Notes under the pieces: generated by a model
The model's database searches: none
The model's input: the letters and a program-made list of their open reading frames with translations, nothing else
Told to the model about the DNA's origin: nothing
Position numbers and translations under genes: made by a program
Shown: in pieces, positions 28,201 through 35,462 of the stretch
How positions within the stretch are numbered: the first letter of the stretch is position 1
Layout: every line of letters begins with the position of its first letter
Virus record (IMG/VR): IMGVR_UViG_3300009175_000040
Location: 1 to 36,138 of that record
DNA length: 36,138 nt
Source: a virus
Direction: 5' to 3' (one strand)

Positions 28201-30792
28201 CTCACCCGAGGGATCAGCCACTCCATACGACATATCCACACTCTGGGTCTTTCCACCTTCTTCATACTGCACATGATCGAACCATTGGTGTTTCTCCACT
28301 CTCCACGAAGCCCCACTCTTCTTCACCTTAAATCTTGTCCCACCTTGTGGAACCTCATTCTCACTTCCAGTCAACACTCCTGGTTCACTTCCAATCGTAG
28401 CGTCCGTGATGTTACCGCTAACTTCATTGTTCTGCTCTTCCAGATTCAACTGGTTAGCCATAAGCTTTGCCTCACGCTCAGTCTTGAACTTCACGTCCTT
28501 GCCTTGAGCTGGTGCACCTTCTTGTAATGGCCTATAACCACCATCATCTTGCAACACCGACTTCTCATCAGGTTCTGCCTGAGTCTTACGAGCTTGCTTC
28601 GCCGCAGTCTTCATTGATGCCGCAATCTTGTCTTTATTCGCTTTGATGTTCTTACTAATCTCAAGCACCTTCGACAACTTCTGCATGTTCCACTTTAACC
28701 GTTGCAAATCCAACGCGTCCATCTTCGCGCCAGTATTCCCGATCATCTTCATGTCGAACTTACCAGTCTCCACAAACTTTAGAATCGCACCCTGCACACG
28801 ATAATCCACTTCCTCCGTAGACCCACCGCGGTTTGCCTCATGTTCCTGAAGTTGCCCATACAACGTCATGATGTCGGCCATTGTGTCCTCAGGTAATGAC
28901 TTCACAAGTTCACCAAACTGTTCCTGACGTCTCGCCCTATTAGCAAGTGCTTTCTTCCCTGGTTGTTTCGCCTTTCCGATCACGACATCCTTTTGAGCAG
29001 TGTCAACTGCATCACTCGCAACCTCATTGATGATCTCATTCACCGCTTGCTCGACAGTCTTTCCGTCGGCAACCTTCTTCTCGATCTTACTAGCGAGTTC
29101 CTCATCCGTCGGTGCAGCACTCTTCAAAACATCTTTTGCCTCAGCAGTCTTCACGATACCATCAGCTGCATCACTCGTGGGACTTTTCGCATTGGTCTTC
29201 GCCTTGTTCAAGTTCTCTTGGGCAAACAGATCCTCACTCGCTGGAATTGGTTTCGCCACACGCTTCGCACGCAACGCGTCAATAGCCTGAGCTGGAGTCA
29301 TTTCAGGAGTCTTCACCACTCCATTCTCTTGCAACAACTGATCCAACGCCGGAGTAAACTTGAACGGAACATTTCCGTCTTTGTCAATCTCGCTAAGCAA
29401 TTGTTTCGCATCCGAAGTCAAACCCACATCACTTACCACAGGTGTAGGAGCTGAAGTCTTCGTCAATGCAGGAGCTTCATTACTCAAGAATCTCTCAGGA
29501 AAAGTAAACGATCCATCTGCTTCCTTCGTGAGCTTCTCACTCGCCACAAAGATCTTCTTTCCGTTCTCAAGTTCAAGCAGAGTCCACTTCACACCCTTCT
29601 TATCTGGACGTTCGATGATCGCCTTCCCTTGTTGCGTCGTCAAAACCTGACTAGGATGTTGGGCCAATTCTGGTGCAGTTGGTTCCACACTCACATTCTC
29701 ATTAGGAACAATAGGAGCGGGAGCACTAGGTTCAACAGGAACCAAAGGATTCCCATTCTCATCCACACTCGCACTCGGCTTCTTCGTCATCACGATACGA
29801 TCCAACTGTGCTTGCAATGCCTTCAACGCATCACGAGTTTCATCCGTTTGTGCACCCTCTCTCGTCGCCCTAATAATCTTCGCAAGTTGCAACATCTCAT
29901 CCGCGGCACTCTTGGAAATCTCAGTCTCACTCGGAGTGAACACAGGCTCAGGTGTCGTAGCATCCACCGGTTGCCTTTCAATCTTCTTAACCATCGCAGC
30001 ATCCTTACTCGCCTCCTTAAGAATCCTCGGTGCATCCAACGCCATGAACGGAAGTTGACCAATCACTTGGCCCGTGAGATACTCAGGCGTCACCGGATTG
30101 AACAATCCCTGACCACCAGCAACACTCTGTGCTTCAGCACCCGCAGTCATTGCACCAGCCGCCAACGTCTGCCCACCAAGATACTCAACCAAACGTGCTT
30201 TGAGCCCTTCAGGAACCAACTGAGGAACCCAACTAGGTGCCTCTTTCGTTCCCATATTCACCAACCCTTCCTCAATACCCTGAAGTCCATACTTCCGTGC
30301 AATAGCCAAGCCCATCTGACCGCCCGGCCGAAATACACCAGGAATTGCAGCCGCAGTCGCACCACTCAACAAACCAGCTACCGGTGAATCCGTTTGTGCA
30401 TAAGTCTCACTTCCAAACATCCCAGCCATTCCCGCCAGTGCCAACGGACCACCCACCACGGGAATCGCCCCAAGTGCCAACGGCGCCATATTCGCCACCA
30501 TTCTCGGCATCCCCATCCCAACATCACGGCCAACCTGTTCCTGTCCCACCAACTTAGCCAAACCGCCAAAGAAATCCGCACTTGCTTGAGGAGCACCAGT
30601 TTGTTGCAACCACGAGTCCAGCCCACGACTTCCTTTCTGGATCCAATTGTCATCCGCTACTCCTCCAAACATCGGATCATCAGGAGCCATTGTCTTGGCA
30701 AAACTATAAACATCACTCCCGCCCCATCGTTCCGGACGTCTCTCCTTTGCCTTGTTAAACATTCCAAGGACTTCATCAAATGTGTAAGCCAT
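22141..30792 (-). CDS. Giant polyvalent virion/ejection-type protein with HELGH zincin motif (2883 aa)
   Basis: An uninterrupted ORF of 2,883 residues. The N-terminus has a Gly/Ala-rich hydrophobic segment at about 97-155, fitting membrane interaction. Residues about 400-760 are low-complexity and coiled-coil (Lys/Glu). About 1230-1330 resembles large polyvalent protein-associated (LPD) domains (HVIEVQSDWAQ). A zinc-metallopeptidase motif FAHELGHQIH sits at 1670-1679 (HELGH at 1672-1676), with no second ligand fixed. The C-terminus has another hydrophobic stretch near 2555-2590 (ALAGGLGLPFAGSAIAL). Its length and its place after the connector genes suggest a protein packed in the capsid and injected with DNA. 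It could be one of the LPD-type multi-enzyme proteins. Part of the coding sequence (about 26150-26640) is AT-richer. Confidence 0.85.
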   Translation of the reverse strand: MAYTFDEVLGMFNKAKERRPERWGGSDVYSFAKTMAPDDPMFGGVADDNWIQKGSRGLDSWLQQTGAPQASADFFGGLAKLVGQEQVGRDVGMGMPRMVANMAPLALGAIPVVGGPLALAGMAGMFGSETYAQTDSPVAGLLSGATAAAIPGVFRPGGQMGLAIARKYGLQGIEEGLVNMGTKEAPSWVPQLVPEGLKARLVEYLGGQTLAAGAMTAGAEAQSVAGGQGLFNPVTPEYLTGQVIGQLPFMALDAPRILKEASKDAAMVKKIERQPVDATTPEPVFTPSETEISKSAADEMLQLAKIIRATREGAQTDETRDALKALQAQLDRIVMTKKPSASVDENGNPLVPVEPSAPAPIVPNENVSVEPTAPELAQHPSQVLTTQQGKAIIERPDKKGVKWTLLELENGKKIFVASEKLTKEADGSFTFPERFLSNEAPALTKTSAPTPVVSDVGLTSDAKQLLSEIDKDGNVPFKFTPALDQLLQENGVVKTPEMTPAQAIDALRAKRVAKPIPASEDLFAQENLNKAKTNAKSPTSDAADGIVKTAEAKDVLKSAAPTDEELASKIEKKVADGKTVEQAVNEIINEVASDAVDTAQKDVVIGKAKQPGKKALANRARRQEQFGELVKSLPEDTMADIMTLYGQLQEHEANRGGSTEEVDYRVQGAILKFVETGKFDMKMIGNTGAKMDALDLQRLKWNMQKLSKVLEISKNIKANKDKIAASMKTAAKQARKTQAEPDEKSVLQDDGGYRPLQEGAPAQGKDVKFKTEREAKLMANQLNLEEQNNEVSGNITDATIGSEPGVLTGSENEVPQGGTRFKVKKSGASWRVEKHQWFDHVQYEEGGKTQSVDMSYGVADPSGEHSVDLEDLYSSMGWDDPKDSGMDQVFEALHHDSDEHYGASLWDITRVELDKSVKHLNDLSNNEILQLNNGEPLNVGRFRTAFGKLVELMTSKKQVDWNEVKRLIYSNDLNHPVAGKLLATFSQGLHEGTYVGENGRLYAKTWTVGDTGISFVGKPTMFTTRFMKNLADYRSGKNKKLLQHLQIDSNGTVKAENLLAQGKKFGLPPWEMTVLEKVVGALKDTDRVNIADVEKLMGEVKVEVRKLGEGALPEAVKTFLRYQHEWFDNLTEEQQCVVLVNNERGIALPEGSSPEFIKATQKYHALFKLSRETPYDGSSEQYSQIGVKVNMPEYVELLVRLPKKELQYDPTLSKEQNAQLARETPRAQFQGTHWGSEADNMIASVRGYVETRADGGRTFHVIEVQSDWAQTRAKEENRYKIVQFNDHFNVTDADGSHVSGPYETRAQAEHFTAPRTPNHPMLEVHESIGLKAAIQHALENGCDRIAVSDAKTAMMTEGHDKVARMVKKVEGVDNIVKQLVSEYGDAYTAQTSAERNFGKDWVQGKYVTVESNRSDTRLVRVDKPDNNISTFQPIAKAVIEAGLQNSDGALIPQEKGMTLAYDHVLPDTLSKMTGEKGSLVDYGQHQRVEVIGDNNDNLTFDDPEQALRDGEINQDQYNQIQEQKKVGSPIFKNRDGTPKSNITAREYSLSKLISDERRAGEITLIGENGETVHASNLYATPASEAPGMMLQGAKLFDKLMEAEGRHPDEIAPLKKVWMKLCALVPELEGTNMATFTTDGASNLKGLSATEKPWIALNLEQHSVPVTLQNFAHELGHQIHMMLGNKEGSLEMSQFYDNAVGFLGSLNQEQSLYIMKLAFESLPKEQRNDPNVNALLASNLDKPDEIIANLISVSMVNATMKPRVWRSMVEMMPKPLADLIFHVVDWAKSLTNAVRTTMGIGVQEFGGFRMEQGMRDFLTDFNRTLDGMYRTHNQVEQEVQRFLALDQFTPEGVAFLQGEDSPIKTFTMDGDRFKPSMYDGLSLMLGKKSNILEDTAVNLGWATRGWLNSMENWIMPVRHLAEKYPVARYAFGIPLMQQSYEQDLRVKFQSLLCTKPDGKGGFVKDPKATEFQKLLKSPRLQEIVSEILLDRNFKGEKYTPADDEAALAKLSPIDRLTVQHHLDYVDYAQTVWRQEDIATRVDGIQKAGAQIVLMKNRELPWTKAVEVANKLYEAVKSQDPAELQIAQQLLGADTMLDLYGFYRKANLALEDLQKFYESKKYYVTERRPGKFKVKFLKGETGGMLSASTYAEQQRQVERLQKDPTVSKVEALNPKDFNEFQALDEGFVQKLRAYEMTMQDNVMSLVPDEEIRAKIAPYLSVVDEYLKDKASLTTLVTEKKLHREFDPGREELNMVFNHMNFIKSSIKQMARRKARSDMGVQMLDKTVTADPTVVDLVKRNYANFQRPDTRLGTMMNSGNFLMYLAFNISNHIMEGAQWMVSLPSVLTEINAKPGNELGVIGSYRETLKAAKEVTQYHMTKKWSDPDIKALMDQAAIDIDHNLGSLSETISPDSLTLVNSLRLGQGMSIASSNDLLGNPVAMYGNAAKALYQIPSQFNTRVALVAGYKTARANGLSHIEAIDEARRINRLANFNEGKAGRPIGPYDNKTQVGRTAAQMMMSLQGYMWGMISTFVRQSKTAFSGRTDIPRSTRVAARKALVQIAATQFALAGGLGLPFAGSAIALIEQMFPELEPEKDLREWIAKLGGQDQEMGGLYSRLASDGLLNQITPFDFASRYGMSNVMGVSSMKGWSADQLLGPSISLMGSEFKAFQELMNGHMGQALENAVPLGFKNVIKMYRDDWKILDSKGNLMLDPTEAEKYGRAIGFAPTRLNNAYKAARMADRSTKIEAARSKREQDDLVELMKEGQFDQVKQIVAEKAAQDPTFDPNVTIRAITQKFLKGQMVADPSGGTATGAQTARLMGLTPTAPQQVQRLDAMTQLKQQLGAGRSLPKLHGNPRLRAMQADDLAAMGYFPKEDPTSVLGMY

Positions 30793-30807
30793 AAATTAAA
30801 ATGTGAT

Positions 30808-30822
30808 GTTCACAGTGTGAAC
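30808..30822 (+). repeat. 15-bp palindrome copy 8
   Basis: GTTCACA-G-TGTGAAC, in the 36-base spacer between the giant virion gene and the 289-residue gene. Confidence 0.9.
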
Positions 30823-30828
30823 AGAACT

Positions 30829-31698
30829 TTAGAAACCGAATTGCTTAGGGTTTGCCGCAATGGCCGCACGAAGTGCAGCATATTGATCTTCGTAAGTATT
30901 CTTCGGATCGTTGATTCGTTTGGGAGCAGGAACTCCAGGATAAGTCTTAGCCCACGCAGCATCGCCCGCTGCAAGTGCGGCTTGCGCAGGAATTCCGTCG
31001 ATCGTGCCATTGTTTGGTGTGCGAGGATCACCAGGAGTTGCAGAACCTACGAGTTCATGATTTTTAGCATCCATGATGTAACGAGTTCCATCTTGGCCTA
31101 TGTAGGATTCACTCAATGGAGCTTGTGGTAAGTAAGTCTCAATGGGTTTTCCAGTTTTCATGCTAGTCATTCGAGCATTGATCTGACCCCGTTGTTCAGG
31201 AGTCATGTCGTTGGTTATTCCCATGTTTTGATTCATGCGTTCGTTGGCTGGAAGCGCATTGAAAGCAAGACGTTTAGCTGTTGGTGTTTGGTCATAAGGC
31301 AATCCAAACATCACTGATTCCTTAGTCGCAACTTGTTCAGGTGTCGAGAACATCTTTGCCCAGACATCGGGTGGAGTTCCGTGATCACTGGGAGTGGAAA
31401 CTTGATCGTATCGACCAGTTTCAGGATTTAAGCCGAAAGAACCAGGGGAACTAACTCCAGTGATGTGACGTGAGTTATGCTTATTTCCAATCAAACCCAT
31501 TTGCTGCATCACTTGAAGTGCTTGCATGAAGCCTACACCACTATCTTGTGCGGCACCAAGTCCATAGAATGCCATTGGATCAACACCTCCACGACGACGC
31601 GGTTGATCGTCGAAAGGTTGTTTCACCACAGCACCAGGGGCAAATGTGGGAAAAGGTGTGTCGAATTCGTTGGTTGTTTTTGTGTCGAAGAGTCCCAT
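30829..31698 (-). CDS. Virion-module hypothetical protein (289 aa)
   Basis: The product starts MGLFDTKTTNEFDTPFPTFA. It is Pro/Gly/Ala-rich with a GLGAAQDSGVGFMQALQVM helix near residue 50 and a repetitive Met-rich middle, and ends YAALRAAIAANPKQFGF. No enzymatic motif. It lies between the giant protein and the 280-residue protein. A 36-base intergenic spacer before the giant gene contains exactly the palindrome (30808-30822). Such proteins commonly accompany injected virion proteins; a specific role is not inferable. Confidence 0.72.
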   Translation of the reverse strand: MGLFDTKTTNEFDTPFPTFAPGAVVKQPFDDQPRRRGGVDPMAFYGLGAAQDSGVGFMQALQVMQQMGLIGNKHNSRHITGVSSPGSFGLNPETGRYDQVSTPSDHGTPPDVWAKMFSTPEQVATKESVMFGLPYDQTPTAKRLAFNALPANERMNQNMGITNDMTPEQRGQINARMTSMKTGKPIETYLPQAPLSESYIGQDGTRYIMDAKNHELVGSATPGDPRTPNNGTIDGIPAQAALAAGDAAWAKTYPGVPAPKRINDPKNTYEDQYAALRAAIAANPKQFGF

Positions 31699-31710
31699 AG
31701 TAGTAGTTAG

Positions 31711-32553
31711 TTAAGGTTTAACAGTTGAAGCATTAGGATTAAAGAAGTCATAAACATTTGCACCCACCTGGGCAGGTCCACCACTTGTCCAAGGAACGAA
31801 AGGTGTAGTATCTTTTTGTCCAAACATAGAGGAAAGAAGTTTCCAAGCAGCAAGTCCTGTGTTTGCAGTCATTCCTGGTTCGTTGTAAACCCAATCACCA
31901 ACAGCATTACCAATTCCTCCAACAACATTCCCTATACTTGAACCCATCGAAGCCATTGCTTGGTCTGCTTCAGGTGCTCCCGTAAGAACTTGTTGTGCTT
32001 GTTGCACCACGCCAGGAGTTGGCGCCGCTACTGGGGCTGGGGCCTTCTTAGGTGCATAAGGATTCTCACCCACCCAAGCTGGATTGAAGTCTCCTTTTGT
32101 CACTGCACTCCACATACGCATTAAGGGAGCAAGTTCAGGATCAGTCACACTTTTCCCTTTATCCATTTCATGTTGAACTTGACCCCAAAGTCCTGCAAGA
32201 ACTGGAGCGTAAGTTTCAGGAGCATGTGTAACTTTGTAAGCCTGTCCTTCAGGTGAAGTGCTTCCACCAAGGGTAACAAAAGTGTTCGCATCGAACTTCG
32301 TATTATCGCGAGTGCGATATTCATTAAGTGCATCTTGTGCTTCTTTGGCGTGGTCAATCTGCTGTTGAGTCAAATTCCTCGTCGCTTCACGATCAGCCGC
32401 GGTTTGAGCAAGTGCATCTTCATGTTGCTGTTGTGATAACATCACTTTCAACATGTCGTCTTTTCTTGCTTGTTTCGATTGCTCCATCTGATTAAAGATT
32501 TGATAAAGTGACAATGCACTTTGGAGGTCGTTGTTGTTTGAGTGTCTGGACAT
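31711..32553 (-). CDS. Coiled-coil internal virion-like protein (280 aa)
   Basis: The product starts MSRHSNNNDLQSALSLYQIF and has an N-terminal coiled-coil/helical region of about 80 residues rich in Gln and Asp (KVMLSQQQHEDALAQTAADR). Next are a Pro/Ala-rich linker (KKAPAPVAAPTPGVVQQAQQ) and a Gly/Ala stretch GSSIGNVVGGIGNAVGDWVY, which looks membrane-active. This layout recalls internal core proteins ejected by podoviruses, but no homology was seen by eye. It lies two bases after the adjacent receptor-type gene and twelve before the next. Confidence 0.7.
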   Translation of the reverse strand: MSRHSNNNDLQSALSLYQIFNQMEQSKQARKDDMLKVMLSQQQHEDALAQTAADREATRNLTQQQIDHAKEAQDALNEYRTRDNTKFDANTFVTLGGSTSPEGQAYKVTHAPETYAPVLAGLWGQVQHEMDKGKSVTDPELAPLMRMWSAVTKGDFNPAWVGENPYAPKKAPAPVAAPTPGVVQQAQQVLTGAPEADQAMASMGSSIGNVVGGIGNAVGDWVYNEPGMTANTGLAAWKLLSSMFGQKDTTPFVPWTSGGPAQVGANVYDFFNPNASTVKP

Positions 32554-32555
32554 AA

Positions 32556-33752
32556 TTAGATTGAATTGATTTGGGCGCCGCTTGTTGTATTGAAAACTGC
32601 CTCGTCCGCGCTGTTCTTGTAGGGCCAGTATTCGGAGGGGGAGATAGTGATTCCCGTGATGTCTATGGAGTAGCTCGCCGAACCTTCACTGCCAGCGTCT
32701 GCCGAGTCGCTTCGAGGGAACGATGGCGCATCGTAGTTCCCGTTTAGCGTCGTTGTTGGAAGACCGGGGATCTCAATGGAAATCGGGACAGTCTTGTAGC
32801 CGGAGTCGCTTCGGGGCGCGCAGATGATGTTTCCTGTGGTTCCCATCCCCATATCGAGCGCACCGATTGAGTCATCATTCACCCATTCAGGGACATAATC
32901 TTCAGGCGGAGGATATCCGTGGTAAGCCTCATAGCTAGCGGCATCCATCCACCACCACCACAGAGTATTGGCTGTTGTGTGGACCGACGCCTCGAATGCG
33001 ATATTTATATCAGGCAGCGACACGTAGTAGTTGCCCGTCACCAAATTGTCGCTATCCACCTCGCGGATAATCGCCGTGTTGTGGATGGCAGGCGAGGCAA
33101 CGGATACTCCAGCCTTCGATGTTGCATAAATATATCCTGTGTATTTCCGAGATCCTGATATCAGCAGCGTATCGTTGGACGCATGGACATCCGGGTTAAA
33201 CCCGACGCGAGAAAACATGATTTTCTGTTTTCCTAGCACGTTCCTCTCTTTGTCTCCCAGTGTCGGAGGATCGGATTTGTTCGACGGAAGCGAAGAGAGT
33301 GTTGATGAGGAGGATACTGAGGAAGTTCCTGTCCCTATGGTCCCAGCACCATATCCCATGTCGAACGTGATATTTGCCGTCATGTCTGCCGAGGCAGACC
33401 CGGAGCATTTCATTTCCAGATACTTTATCACCCAGCAAAAGCGAACGGCCTGGGATAATGTAAACGGCCCAGCAAACGGAAAGTCTGGTCCTACTAGATA
33501 CCTTGGCGACGGTAGTCCCTCTATTGCTCGTGCTTCCGGCAACGGGTATGAGTCATAGTGTGGGCCTGTTCCATAGTAAATAAGACTCCCCTCAATCCAC
33601 CCCGGCAACACGGGTTGCGAAATCCCCGTGTGGTCCGTCGCAAAATCTCCCTGCCACAGTTTCCCATAACCTGTCCGAACAGAAAAACCATTGAAACCTG
33701 TCGAGAGATTCGCCCCCCATTCCACGGTGGCAAAATGAACTTGGTCGCCCAT
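32556..33752 (-). CDS. Candidate tail/receptor-binding protein, atypical composition (398 aa)
   Basis: The product begins MGDQVHFATVEWGANLSTGF and is Gly/Ser/Thr-rich with beta-strand-like segments, a serine tract (SSVSSSSTLSSL) and a tryptophan cluster (ANTLWWWWMDAASYEAYHGY). The C-terminus ends ISPSEYWPYKNSADEAVFNT. The codon and base composition differ visibly from both neighbours, as is common for exchangeable receptor-binding genes. The gene could encode a tail spike or fibre, or a decoration protein. Two-base gaps join it to its neighbours. Confidence 0.62.
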   Translation of the reverse strand: MGDQVHFATVEWGANLSTGFNGFSVRTGYGKLWQGDFATDHTGISQPVLPGWIEGSLIYYGTGPHYDSYPLPEARAIEGLPSPRYLVGPDFPFAGPFTLSQAVRFCWVIKYLEMKCSGSASADMTANITFDMGYGAGTIGTGTSSVSSSSTLSSLPSNKSDPPTLGDKERNVLGKQKIMFSRVGFNPDVHASNDTLLISGSRKYTGYIYATSKAGVSVASPAIHNTAIIREVDSDNLVTGNYYVSLPDINIAFEASVHTTANTLWWWWMDAASYEAYHGYPPPEDYVPEWVNDDSIGALDMGMGTTGNIICAPRSDSGYKTVPISIEIPGLPTTTLNGNYDAPSFPRSDSADAGSEGSASYSIDITGITISPSEYWPYKNSADEAVFNTTSGAQINSI

Positions 33753-33755
33753 AGG

Positions 33756-34406
33756 TCACATCTCAAAAGGCACCTTGCACAGCACCCCGTTGACCGTAAC
33801 ATACAAAAGTGTCACATCTCTATATGCCATTTGCCTTACTTGCCAAATGGTTAAAGTTCCCACGGTCATAGGCCAGATATAACCAAGAACTTTAGTAAAT
33901 TTCGTTTGTTTCCCTGCACTTGAACTTACTGCATCAGGAAGATCAGCACCAATTTGCACCATGATATTACCATCAACAGCACCATCAACAATCGTTCCCT
34001 CAATGTAAAGATAACCCTGAATCGGTGTCATCCAACCCCCATCGCCCACATCCAATGGATTTGTCAAAAGTCCTTCAACGGTCTTTCCACTTCCACCAAT
34101 TCCATCCACCACGTTCGACTCACCATTAACTCCAACCACCCAACTTGTGGCCCCTGCAAACTTCTTCGCATACACTTGCCAAGGATACGTTGCACCTGAG
34201 ACATTAAAACTAGTCCTTCGTGCATGTTGCACTGCCTTCGGCCCATTGGCATTTACTCCCTGAAACAACATCGAAGGTGCATGACCACGATGCACGGTTC
34301 TCACCGGAGTGAGTTTTTCTTCAGGTGGAATTCCACCAAGATGACTTCCACCTTGTGGAGTTACATCAAAGTTAACCTTCGCGATAGCTTCGTCAAAAAG
34401 GCTCAT
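33756..34406 (-). CDS. Virion protein, probable tail/fibre component (216 aa)
   Basis: I set the start at 34406 (MSLFDEAIAKVNFDVTPQGG), where ATG overlaps the upstream stop as ATGA; an in-frame ATG 51 bases further upstream lies inside the neighbour. The product is Gly/Val/Thr-rich with predicted strands (WVVGVNGESNVVDGIGGSG, then YLYIEGTIVDGAVDGNIMV), in keeping with a beta-structured virion protein. No catalytic motif. It probably contacts the fibre or connector gene products around it. Confidence 0.7.
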   Translation of the reverse strand: MSLFDEAIAKVNFDVTPQGGSHLGGIPPEEKLTPVRTVHRGHAPSMLFQGVNANGPKAVQHARRTSFNVSGATYPWQVYAKKFAGATSWVVGVNGESNVVDGIGGSGKTVEGLLTNPLDVGDGGWMTPIQGYLYIEGTIVDGAVDGNIMVQIGADLPDAVSSSAGKQTKFTKVLGYIWPMTVGTLTIWQVRQMAYRDVTLLYVTVNGVLCKVPFEM

Positions 34407-35434
34407 GCTAATACAGTGGCATCTAAAACTTCGATATAAACCGTCATATAGTTCCACCTAAAAGGTTGACACTTGATGTCGGTGATGTATTGTCCCGTAA
34501 CTGGAACCGTCGTTTGCGCCGTAGCTGCAATTGTCTTTGGAGTTATTGTCCCCTTAACCTTAGCCACTCCTGCATTTTCTGGCAATTCCACATGAGGGAA
34601 ATCCTCACTTGTAATCGCATCAAGTGTTGCGCTAGATTCGGCAGACTTTTCATTCGAGTCAGCCAGAGTGAACCCTCCATGAAGCGTGGGAGGAATCTCC
34701 ACCACACTCACACTTGGTGCATAATCCACACTCTTGCTTCCCCCACTCGTAGACTCATTCGTCACATCATCCGGAATATCATTTTCAGGATCACCTGCAC
34801 GATACGACTGAGAAGCTCCAAAAGTTGCCTCTGATCTCACTGAAACTTTGCCATCATGAATCACCAGCGTGATCGCCTCAGGTTTAAACACAGGCCAAAG
34901 TTGAATCCCCGTAAGACTAAACGGAGCCGCATCAAGAAGTGCAATGATTTGTGCCGTCGTAGTAGACTCTGGCAAATACAACGAAATCCCAACTCCCGGT
35001 AGATTCCTCGTCCAATACTGTTTCCGCACCCTATAAACTTCACCCACAACCGCAGCCGAACCAGAAGAACCATAAGATCCTTGTCCACTTAACTGCCATG
35101 AATCACCACTCGCACTCCCACTCCACCCACTACCTGAAACACCATTTCCACTTTGCTCAGACCAGATAATCCCTAGATCCGTCAATACGTCTGGAATCTG
35201 TAAGTCCGAAATCATCACTGGCATCACCCGCTTAAAAGCAGCAAGTGCCTCAACTGGAACAGCCCACGTCTTCTTCAGCGACAACTTGGTGTTCTCCGGA
35301 TCAATCTGACTACGTTCTACGCCATCCTGCTCACCTTGGGTAATCCTCTGTGCAGTATACTTCACCACAAGATCGAGTTCAGGAATATACTCCTGACCCT
35401 TAAGAACATCCCCTTGTTTGTAATCCGTGCTCAT
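34403..35434 (-). CDS. Structural protein with Ser/Gly-rich linker (343 aa)
   Basis: The product starts MSTDYKQGDVLKGQEYIPEL. About residues 90-130 form a low-complexity Ser/Gly/Trp linker (WSEQSGNGVSGSGWSGSASG), separating an N-terminal domain from a larger beta-rich part (AITLVIHDGKVSVRSEATFG). The sequence ends in a region with repeated TV/TI strands (KTIAATAQTTVPVTGQYITD). It looks like a tail or head-fibre protein. The spacer of 28 bases upstream (35435-35462) consists almost entirely of the palindrome copy (35443-35457). Confidence 0.72.
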   Translation of the reverse strand: MSTDYKQGDVLKGQEYIPELDLVVKYTAQRITQGEQDGVERSQIDPENTKLSLKKTWAVPVEALAAFKRVMPVMISDLQIPDVLTDLGIIWSEQSGNGVSGSGWSGSASGDSWQLSGQGSYGSSGSAAVVGEVYRVRKQYWTRNLPGVGISLYLPESTTTAQIIALLDAAPFSLTGIQLWPVFKPEAITLVIHDGKVSVRSEATFGASQSYRAGDPENDIPDDVTNESTSGGSKSVDYAPSVSVVEIPPTLHGGFTLADSNEKSAESSATLDAITSEDFPHVELPENAGVAKVKGTITPKTIAATAQTTVPVTGQYITDIKCQPFRWNYMTVYIEVLDATVLA

Positions 35435-35442
35435 AATGTTGT

Positions 35443-35457
35443 GTTCACACTGTGAAC
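35443..35457 (-). repeat. 15-bp palindrome copy 9
   Basis: GTTCACA-C-TGTGAAC, making up most of the 28-base spacer between the right-end connector gene and the 343-residue gene. Confidence 0.9.
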
Positions 35458-35462
35458 ATCAC

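Noticed and set aside
30394-31131. 245-codon plus-strand ORF
   Set aside because: Antisense shadow of the giant virion gene and the 289-residue gene; His/Arg/Ser-rich.
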